Assembly: GCA_012798135.1 (NCBI GenBank)
Contig: JAAZNU010000002.1
Coordinates: 124,001-188,000 of the forward strand
Length of the DNA: 64,000 bases
Direction of reading: 5' to 3'
From: Veillonellaceae bacterium
GTDB lineage: Bacteria; Bacillota_C; Negativicutes; UBA1444
Made by a program: the position numbers and the translations under genes. Positions 57,874 to 64,000 of the stretch are shown piece after piece. The notes under the pieces were generated by a model. That model was given only the letters and a program-made list of their open reading frames with translations, had not been told where the DNA came from and searched no databases. Numbering within the stretch: position 1 is the first letter of the stretch; every line of letters starts with the position of its first letter.

Positions 57874-60015
57874 ATGAAACTGGGGACGCGGATTGCCATA
57901 TCGCACTCCCTATTCGGCTTGATCGCTATATTTGCGATTTATCTGCTGGTAGATCAGGTTTGGGTAAAAACCTTTGACCAGCTGGAACAAAAAGCGGTCC
58001 GGGAAAATGTCAACCGGGCCCGTCTCATCTGGGGCAAGGAACAAAAGACTCTGCAGTCGATCGTGGGAGACTGGGCGCCGTGGGATGATCTGTACGAGTT
58101 TGCCCGGAATCCGCAAAACCGGAAATTCGTGGTAGATAACCTGCCGGATTCGGCCATGGTCAATTTGCGGATCGATGGCGTAGCGGTCACGGACCCGACG
58201 GGACGAATCTTGTTCGCCAAAACCATCGATACCGCGCAGAAACAGGAAACACCGGTTTCCGCCGAATTTTATCGCCATATCCGGCCGGAGCAATTATTTT
58301 TTGCCGACTTACAGGGGGATCGATCCGCCGCTGGCGTTGTATGGATGGAAAACATGCCGGTGCTAATCGCGGCGCAGCGAATCCTGAAGAGCGACAAAAC
58401 CGGCGACAGTCCCGGTATATTGATTTTTTTGCGCAAGGTCGACGCCGATTTGTTGGCGGAAATTACAGAAATTGTGCAGGCGCCTGTGCGCGTCGAAACC
58501 GGGGAAACCTACCGCATGCTGGTCAATGAACATGATAACCAGGAACTTGAAACAGCGTCGGCGGCCATCATCCAGTCGTTGCTGCCGATGCATGACATTT
58601 ATGGCAACATTCCCTTCGTTTTGGTGGTCGAGACATCACGCGCATTGTCGCTGGAAGTTCAACGGCATCTGAAATATTTTGTGGCCATATTGGTCGGCTT
58701 GATCGCGCTGATTGTCTCTCTGTCTATCGTTGATTTGAAGCGGATGGTGATCCGTCGCCTGGAAAACATGGATTCTTTTTTGCGGCAGACGGATATCGTC
58801 GATGGAACAAGTCGTAAGCTGCTGATCGACGGTGATGATGAACTGACCCAGGTAACGGTAAGCATGAATCAGATGCTGGAACGCATTGCGAAATCACAAC
58901 GGGAGAATGAGCAATTGAATGCTTCGCTGCAAGCGGAATTGGTCGAACGGCAACTGACGCAGCAGACGTTGCTGTATTCCAGCCAGCATGACGCGTTGAC
59001 GGGCTTGTTCAACCGGGCCTATCTGGATGAATCACTGCAAAGAATTATCCGGAAGGGCGCGGACGGGGTGGGCGTCATTTGTTGTGATCTGGATGGCCTG
59101 AAGTTGATTAACGATACCTTGGGACATGCAGCCGGTGACCGGCTATTGCAAAGAACCGCTGATATTCTGAAAGAAGCGGCGACGCAAGCGGCGCTGGTCG
59201 TCCGCACCGGTGGCGATGAGTTTGTCGTCATTCTGACCGGGACGACCGAGACCAATTTGGAACATATCAGCCATAAAATCTTAGATTCCTGTACAGTTTC
59301 GGGTTTGACGGACTTGCCATTGCGTTTGTCGGTTGGTTGGCGCTATCGGGCGCATTGCGAAGTCGATTCAAACGACCTGGATTCCATGCTCCGCGAGGCC
59401 GATGACGAAATGTACCGGCAAAAACTTTCCAGCAGTCAAAGCGCTCGCAGCGGTGTTGTGCAGACGATCATGAAGATGCTGGAAATCAGGGATTTTGAGA
59501 CGGAAGAACATTCTCAGCGTCTCGCTCGCTTGGCCTTGGAGCTTGCTCAGCGGGCTGGGATGTCAGGACACCGGAAAAATGACCTCCGTCTCTTGGCCCA
59601 GTTCCACGATATCGGCAAAATCGGCATTCCTGATAAAATTTTGCTGAAACCGGCGGCGCTCACACTGGAAGAACGCAAGGAAATGGAACGCCATTCGGAA
59701 ATCGGTCACCGGATTGCGACGGTCATTCCCGAATTGCAACCGGTTGCCGAATTCATTCTGAAACATCACGAGCGTTGGGATGGCAAAGGGTATCCGATGG
59801 GCTTGAAGGAAGAACAGATTCCGCTGGAAAATCGGATACTGTCGATTGTCGACGCCTACGACGCGATGACCAGCGACCGTCCTTACCGCCAGGCCTTGAC
59901 AGAGGAGGTAGCGGCGGCGGAGTTGCGCGCTTGTCGGGGCAGTCAGTTCGACCCCCGGCTGACGGAGGTTTTTCTGGCCATGTTGACTGATGAACATTAC
60001 ACAGCCGGTTCGTAA
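57874..60015 (+). CDS. CHASE4-HAMP-like-GGDEF-HD-GYP bifunctional c-di-GMP protein
   Basis: A 713-residue membrane protein. N-terminal helix (about 8-28), CHASE4 extracytoplasmic domain (about 30-255, with the typical [15 protein letters not shown]), second helix (about 268-290), HAMP-like linker, GGDEF (about 365-525, [13 protein letters not shown], active-site intact; no RxxD inhibition motif at the expected place), and HD-GYP (about 540-713, [43 protein letters not shown]), which keeps all canonical residues. It shares the [13 protein letters not shown] linker with the PocR protein at 14 kb, suggesting that the GGDEF-HD-GYP half is a paralogous module. It can in principle both make and degrade c-di-GMP in response to an external ligand. 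Confidence 0.93.
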   Translation: MKLGTRIAISHSLFGLIAIFAIYLLVDQVWVKTFDQLEQKAVRENVNRARLIWGKEQKTLQSIVGDWAPWDDLYEFARNPQNRKFVVDNLPDSAMVNLRIDGVAVTDPTGRILFAKTIDTAQKQETPVSAEFYRHIRPEQLFFADLQGDRSAAGVVWMENMPVLIAAQRILKSDKTGDSPGILIFLRKVDADLLAEITEIVQAPVRVETGETYRMLVNEHDNQELETASAAIIQSLLPMHDIYGNIPFVLVVETSRALSLEVQRHLKYFVAILVGLIALIVSLSIVDLKRMVIRRLENMDSFLRQTDIVDGTSRKLLIDGDDELTQVTVSMNQMLERIAKSQRENEQLNASLQAELVERQLTQQTLLYSSQHDALTGLFNRAYLDESLQRIIRKGADGVGVICCDLDGLKLINDTLGHAAGDRLLQRTADILKEAATQAALVVRTGGDEFVVILTGTTETNLEHISHKILDSCTVSGLTDLPLRLSVGWRYRAHCEVDSNDLDSMLREADDEMYRQKLSSSQSARSGVVQTIMKMLEIRDFETEEHSQRLARLALELAQRAGMSGHRKNDLRLLAQFHDIGKIGIPDKILLKPAALTLEERKEMERHSEIGHRIATVIPELQPVAEFILKHHERWDGKGYPMGLKEEQIPLENRILSIVDAYDAMTSDRPYRQALTEEVAAAELRACRGSQFDPRLTEVFLAMLTDEHYTAGS

Positions 60016-60053
60016 CCGTGACCTGCCGTAGCAGGGCCGAAGGCTTGCCTGCG

Positions 60054-60082
60054 TTGACTTTGACCGGGTCGTGCACTATAAT
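60054..60082 (+). promoter_or_regulatory. Strong sigma-A promoter of leuS
   Basis: TTGACT, exactly 17 bp, TATAAT. Transcription should start near 60089, about 64 nt before leuS, and run at once into an intrinsic terminator. Confidence 0.75.
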
Positions 60083-60111
60083 AAATGGCAACAGCGGAAC
60101 CTTAGCCACGG

Positions 60112-60134
60112 CCCCGCCAACGGCGGGGTTTTTT
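60112..60134 (+). terminator. Leader terminator between the leuS promoter and start
   Basis: CCCCGCC-AAC-GGCGGGG followed by six T residues, 24 nt after the predicted start of transcription and just before the GAGGAGG site. It may be an attenuator for leuS or may also end transcripts from the preceding gene. Confidence 0.8.
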
Positions 60135-60152
60135 AGTTTGAGGAGGATGTCA

Positions 60153-62633
60153 ATGAACGAGAAATACGTCCCGGGAGAAATTGAACCCAAGTGGCAACAG
60201 CGTTGGGCCGATTCAGGCGCGTTCCATTCCGAAGTGGACCGGACCAAACCCGAATATTATGTGCTCGAGATGTTCCCCTATCCGTCGGGAGCCTTGCACA
60301 TGGGCCATGTGCGCAATTATTCCATCGGGGACGTGATAGCTCGTTTTCAGAAGATGCGAGGATACAACGTGCTGCATCCGATGGGCTGGGACGCCTTCGG
60401 CATGCCGGCGGAGAATGCTGCCATCAAAAACAAAGTTCAACCGGCCGACTGGACGTGGAGCAATATCCGCAATATGCGCCGCCAACAGCAGGAACTCGGC
60501 CTTTCCTACGACTGGGAACGCGAGGTGGCGACCTGTCATCCGGAATATTACCGTTGGACGCAATGGCTATTCCTGTTGTTCTTCGAACGGGGTTTGGCCT
60601 ATAAGAAAAAGGCCGCGGTCAACTGGTGTGAGGAATGTAACACGGTGTTGGCCAACGAGCAGGTCATCGACGGCAACTGTTGGCGCTGCAACTCGGTGGT
60701 CGTGAAGAAGGAACTGGAACAATGGTTCCTGAAAATTACCGATTATGCCGACCGGTTGCTGAAGGATCTGGATTTGTTGGGCGGCTGGCCCGAGCGGGTC
60801 CGGACCATGCAGGAGAATTGGATCGGTCGCAGCGAAGGCGCTGAATTTAGCTTTGCCGTGCCGGAACTGGGCGAAAAGATTCCTGTATATACTACACGAC
60901 CGGACACCTCGTTCGGTGTGACCTATGTGGTGTTGGCCCCGGAACATCCGCTGGTGGCGAAATTGATTGCCGGCAAGCCGGAAGAAGCGGGAGTCCGGGA
61001 ATTCGTCGCCAAAGTCCGGCAGTTGAGTGAAATCAACCGGACCGCCGCCGATGTGGAAAAGGAAGGCATGTTCACCGGCGCCTACGCACTGAATCCCTTT
61101 AACGGCGAAAAAGTGCAGATCTGGGTCGCCAATTATGTGCTGTTCGAATACGGCACCGGCGCGGTCATGGGCGTACCGGCCCACGATGAGCGCGACTGGG
61201 CGTTCGCGACCAAATACAATCTGGCCAAACGGTTGGTAGTACAAACTCCCGACAACCCCATGAGCATCGACACTATGACTGGCGCATACGACGGGGAAGG
61301 CGTTTTGGTCAATTCCGGCGCTTTTGACGGCCTGGACAACGAAACCGGCAAGACCCGGATGACGGATTGGCTGGCGGAGCAGGGAATCGGCCGGCGGCGC
61401 GTGACTTATCGTTTGCGCGATTGGCTCATTTCCCGGCAACGTTACTGGGGCGCACCCATTCCGATCGTGTATTGCGAAGATTGCGGCGCTGTGGCGGTTC
61501 CCAAAGAAGAACTGCCGATACGGCTGCCGGAAAATGTTCGATTTGACGCCGGCGCGGTATCGCCGCTGGCCACCGTTGACGAGTTTGTACACTGCAAGTG
61601 TCCCAAATGCGGTAAACCGGCTCGCCGGGAAACCGATACCATGGATACCTTCATCTGCTCGTCGTGGTATTACTATCGTTATACCGATCCTCGCAACGCC
61701 AAGGCGCCCTGGGATCTGGACAAAGCCAATTATTGGCTGCCGGTCGATCAGTATATCGGCGGCATTGAACATGCAATTCTCCATCTCTTGTACTCTCGTT
61801 TCTTCACCAAGGTCCTGAAAGACGCCGGCCTGATTAACGCCGATGAGCCGTTCAAAAATCTGCTGACACAGGGAATGGTTATCAAGGACGGTTCCAAGAT
61901 GTCCAAGTCCAAGGGCAATATCGTTTCACCGGAAGAGATCGTGAAAAAATACGGTGCGGATACCGCCCGGCTGTTCATCCTGTTTGCCTCGCCGCCGGAG
62001 CGGGATCTGGAGTGGAGCGATCAGGGAGTTGAAGGAGCGGCTCGTTTCCTGAACCGGTTGTGGCGGATTGTTTGTCACTACGCGGATTTGATTAAGACCG
62101 CCCCGGCAACCTATCCGGTAGCGGACCTGAATGATGCGGAAAAAGAGCTGCGCCGGGCGTTGAACGCCACTATCCGCAAGGTGACGGACGATATAGCGGA
62201 ACGCTTTAATTTCAATACGGCCATCAGTTCGATCATGGAGCTGGTCAATGCGCTGCATGCCTACCGGGATGCGGCGGGCGAACCGCATCCGGCTCTGGTT
62301 CGGGAAACGACGGAAAGCTTGCTCAAACTGTTGGCGCCGTTTGCGCCGCATATTACGGAGGAATTGTGGACTCAGATCGGCCATGCCGACAGCATTCATC
62401 GTCAAGTTTGGCCGAAATGGGACGCCGAGGCGCTGAAGACCGCGACGGTGGAAATCGTGGTTCAGATCAACGGCAAGGTTCGCGACAAATTGACTGTTCC
62501 GTCGGAAATCACCGTGCCGGCGTTGGAAAAACTGGCGCTGGGTCAGGAACGGATCCAGACCCTGATCACCGGAAAAACTGTGGTTAAAGTGATTGCGGTT
62601 CCCGGCAAACTAGTCAATATCGTCGTCAAGTAG
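60153..62633 (+). CDS. leuS: Leucyl-tRNA synthetase
   Basis: An 826-residue class I aminoacyl-tRNA synthetase that charges leucine tRNA. Landmarks: [16 protein letters not shown] (HIGH motif), the zinc-type [13 protein letters not shown] and CWRCNSVVV cysteines, an editing (CP1) domain containing [21 protein letters not shown], a second cysteine module ([22 protein letters not shown]), the class signature [16 protein letters not shown] (KMSKS) and a C-terminal anticodon-binding domain. GAGGAGG lies 6-7 bases before ATG 60153; in-frame codons upstream extend through the leader terminator and are not likely to be translated. The length is normal. Confidence 0.96.
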   Translation: MNEKYVPGEIEPKWQQRWADSGAFHSEVDRTKPEYYVLEMFPYPSGALHMGHVRNYSIGDVIARFQKMRGYNVLHPMGWDAFGMPAENAAIKNKVQPADWTWSNIRNMRRQQQELGLSYDWEREVATCHPEYYRWTQWLFLLFFERGLAYKKKAAVNWCEECNTVLANEQVIDGNCWRCNSVVVKKELEQWFLKITDYADRLLKDLDLLGGWPERVRTMQENWIGRSEGAEFSFAVPELGEKIPVYTTRPDTSFGVTYVVLAPEHPLVAKLIAGKPEEAGVREFVAKVRQLSEINRTAADVEKEGMFTGAYALNPFNGEKVQIWVANYVLFEYGTGAVMGVPAHDERDWAFATKYNLAKRLVVQTPDNPMSIDTMTGAYDGEGVLVNSGAFDGLDNETGKTRMTDWLAEQGIGRRRVTYRLRDWLISRQRYWGAPIPIVYCEDCGAVAVPKEELPIRLPENVRFDAGAVSPLATVDEFVHCKCPKCGKPARRETDTMDTFICSSWYYYRYTDPRNAKAPWDLDKANYWLPVDQYIGGIEHAILHLLYSRFFTKVLKDAGLINADEPFKNLLTQGMVIKDGSKMSKSKGNIVSPEEIVKKYGADTARLFILFASPPERDLEWSDQGVEGAARFLNRLWRIVCHYADLIKTAPATYPVADLNDAEKELRRALNATIRKVTDDIAERFNFNTAISSIMELVNALHAYRDAAGEPHPALVRETTESLLKLLAPFAPHITEELWTQIGHADSIHRQVWPKWDAEALKTATVEIVVQINGKVRDKLTVPSEITVPALEKLALGQERIQTLITGKTVVKVIAVPGKLVNIVVK

Positions 62634-62687
62634 TTTCTCGTTTTTTAAAACTCGGTGCCGTTTCCGATATGCAATATGGTACACTGC

Positions 62688-62720
62688 GCCGGCCTGTACG
62701 CACAGGCCGGCTTTTCTTTT
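62688..62720 (+). terminator. Intrinsic terminator after leuS
   Basis: GCCGGCCTGT/ACAGGCCGGC perfect 10-bp stem, short loop, TTTTCTTTT tail, 55 bp after leuS. Confidence 0.85.
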
Positions 62721-62748
62721 GATCGTCAGGATGAAGGGAGGAAGGCCT

Positions 62749-63405
62749 ATGCGAAAAGTGGACGAACTCGAAGAAGAAGCGACTCGGCTACGGTTAAAGA
62801 AAAAACAGATCATGACGGTGACGGTCCTATTGATCATAGGCGCCTGTGTGTTCGGTTGGGCGGATAGAATGTTGGCGCCGCCGCCGCTTCCAGAGCAGAA
62901 CGCGGCAGTGGCCGGGCTTGCCCGTAAACCGCCGGCAGACATCGTGGTTTATGTCAGCGGCATGGTGGAGCATCCCGGAGTCGTAAAAGTGACCGGAGAC
63001 AGTAGGGCTTTGGACGCGGTGAACGCCGCCGGCGGCCTGCTTCCCGGTGCCGAACTGTCGGGACTGAACCTGGCGCAACGGTTGCGGGACGGCATGCAAA
63101 TCCATGTGCCGGGTCGGCCGGTGATCAAAAGCGAAGGGAGTAGCCCACAGTATCAACCGATTGAGGGAGCGGTGAAAAATTCCTCGCCGCCAGCGGGGAC
63201 CCCGGTTCCGGCGACCAAAATCAATATCAATACCGCCGCAGCGGCAGAGTTGGATCAACTGCCGGGAGTCGGCCCCGCCATGGCGGCCCGGATCGTGGAA
63301 TGGCGACAGGCAAACGGCCCGTTTCAGTCTGGCGAAGAGCTGAAAAAAGTGCCGGGGATCGGTGAAGCCAAGTATCGGAAAATAAAGGACAAAATTACTT
63401 GGTAA
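62749..63405 (+). CDS. comEA: Competence protein ComEA (DNA receptor)
   Basis: A 218-residue membrane-anchored DNA-binding protein for DNA uptake. A basic N-terminus (RLRLKKKQ) leads to one membrane helix (about 28-45, MTVTVLLIIGACVFGWA). A SLBB-type domain follows (about 70-125: VVYVSGMVEHPGVVKV ... LSGLNLAQRLRDGMQIHVPG), then a proline/serine linker and two helix-hairpin-helix motifs (NINTAAAAELDQLPGVGPAMAARIV, and VPGIGEAKYRKIKD). ATG 62749 is chosen, with GGGAGG eight bases upstream. comEC overlaps its last codons, giving the usual comEA-comEC order. Confidence 0.93.
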   Translation: MRKVDELEEEATRLRLKKKQIMTVTVLLIIGACVFGWADRMLAPPPLPEQNAAVAGLARKPPADIVVYVSGMVEHPGVVKVTGDSRALDAVNAAGGLLPGAELSGLNLAQRLRDGMQIHVPGRPVIKSEGSSPQYQPIEGAVKNSSPPAGTPVPATKININTAAAAELDQLPGVGPAMAARIVEWRQANGPFQSGEELKKVPGIGEAKYRKIKDKITW

Positions 63406-64000
63406 AGTATGCCGGCGCGTTTGCCCTGGGAATTTTCGTGGCTGGGAAGGTCGGCGCCGGCTTGGTCTGGTGCCTGATTTTAACGTGGATTTTGACCTTG
63501 GCCGTTATGGCTGGACGCAGTCGGCGCCGTGGTCGGGACAGCAGCCAGTGGCTGTCAGTGGCCCTGCTCTTGCTCTGGTGTCTGGCCGGAATCATCCGTT
63601 TGACGAGCGTGAACGAAAATCAGCCTTTCTCGGTTCGGGAATACATCGGCCGGAAAGTCACGGTGCAGGGCAACATCCGGGGTGTGCCACAAATCCTGAA
63701 CGGCAGTGCCGGTGAGCGACGGGTCCGCTATGAACTGGAACTAAAACACAGACTGGCGTCGGCAGAGGGATTGCCGCAACCGTTGCGGGGCGGGTTGCGC
63801 ATCACGGCGGCGCAGGCGGAATCGCAACCGGTCGGCGCGGCTGGCGATTCTATGGTGGCGACCGGAACGATCCGCCGGTTTAACGTTTATCATAATCCGG
63901 GGCAGCCGGATGCCGAAACGGCCCTCGCGGTGAGGGGACTGGATGCGAGGATGACCGCGTTGCCGGGAACCCTGCGGATTACTAGGCACGACGGTATGGC
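63399..64000 (+). CDS. comEC: Competence channel ComEC, N-terminal part (3' end outside window)
   Basis: The frame beginning at TTG 63399, which overlaps the comEA stop (TTGGTAA), is open to the right edge. The visible 200 residues begin with membrane helices (YAGAFALGIFVAGK..., GLVWCLILTWILTLAVMAG, LSVALLLLWCLAGIIRL), then an OB-fold DUF4131-like region with VREYIGRKVTVQGNIRG, RRVRYELELKH and VATGTIRRFNVYHNPGQPDAE, which precedes the ComEC channel. AAAGGA lies about ten bases before the TTG. ComEC forms the inner-membrane channel for single-stranded DNA. Start codon choice is inferred from overlap with comEA. Confidence 0.85.
   Translation, partial: MVKYAGAFALGIFVAGKVGAGLVWCLILTWILTLAVMAGRSRRRGRDSSQWLSVALLLLWCLAGIIRLTSVNENQPFSVREYIGRKVTVQGNIRGVPQILNGSAGERRVRYELELKHRLASAEGLPQPLRGGLRITAAQAESQPVGAAGDSMVATGTIRRFNVYHNPGQPDAETALAVRGLDARMTALPGTLRITRHDGM

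Noticed and set aside
60016..60152. T-box riboswitch for leuS
   Set aside because: The predicted transcript has only about 64 nt before the gene. I see no specifier stem or clear T-box sequence.
1..64000. tRNA, rRNA, CRISPR, insertion sequences, prophage genes
   Set aside because: I looked for T-loop sequences, repeated spacer arrays, transposases and integrases and found none; a tRNAscan or Rfam run would be decisive.

Overview
The window reads as chromosomal DNA of a fermentative, anaerobic, motile Firmicute. Evidence: two different [FeFe] hydrogenases with a hydrogenase-linked phosphatase, FeoAB ferrous-iron uptake, an acyl-CoA dehydrogenase/Etf module, sigma-A-type promoters (TTGACA-N17-TATAAT class), strong GGAGG ribosome sites with many GTG/TTG starts, and short intrinsic terminators. 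An LplT-like lysophospholipid transporter hints at an outer membrane, so a diderm Firmicute (Negativicutes, Sporomusaceae-like) is my best guess; this is inference, since no rRNA or ribosomal protein is present. I found no tRNA, rRNA, CRISPR array, insertion sequence or prophage gene.

Layout. 0-2.5 kb: the end of an acyl-CoA dehydrogenase gene with etfB-etfA. 2.6-6.3 kb: a DMT exporter, then feoA-feoB behind a Fur-box-like site. 6.3-11.3 kb: AbgT transporter plus M20 amidohydrolase (minus strand), a divergent winged-helix regulator and a short-form N-acetylglutamate synthase. 11.3-16.6 kb: c-di-GMP and chemotaxis proteins (membrane diguanylate cyclase, CheX, REC-CheX, PocR-PAS-GGDEF-HD-GYP). 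16.6-20.7 kb (minus): mnmA, larE and an unusually long urocanase hutU. 20.7-24.3 kb: lplT-like transporter, FMN 2-hydroxyacid oxidase, HD-GYP protein.

24.3-32.4 kb is the most distinctive block. A five-gene minus-strand operon encodes a [2Fe-2S] protein, a PAS-containing sensory [FeFe] hydrogenase, a SpoIIE/PP2C phosphatase, a second [2Fe-2S] protein and a group-B-like [FeFe] hydrogenase. Its promoter carries a close match to a Rex (NADH-sensing repressor) operator. Divergent from it lie two overlapping genes for degenerate NuoL-like and NuoH/EchB-like membrane proteins, with no catalytic complex subunits alongside.

32.4-36.3 kb: an exported protein of unknown function; an SSS symporter preceded by a short leader with its own promoter and terminator; a divergent HutP-family protein; lgt; and a CsoR/CstR-type repressor with a G-tract operator. 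36.3-47.2 kb: a LarA-family nickel-pincer enzyme, a metallophosphoesterase, then an operon of DUF1537 acid-sugar kinase, PdxA2-like dehydrogenase, a second LarA-family enzyme, a TRAP transporter, a fused membrane/molybdopterin oxidoreductase and panB. This looks like uptake and catabolism of a four-carbon sugar acid, with LarA proteins as candidate C2 epimerases and LarE (18.7 kb) a possible source of one cofactor-maturation step.

47.2-60 kb: a signalling block (STAS protein, four-PAS PucR-type regulator, two chemoreceptors, histidine kinase, REC-HD-GYP, CHASE4-GGDEF-HD-GYP). 60-64 kb: leuS behind a minimal promoter-terminator leader, then comEA and the start of comEC, cut by the window edge.
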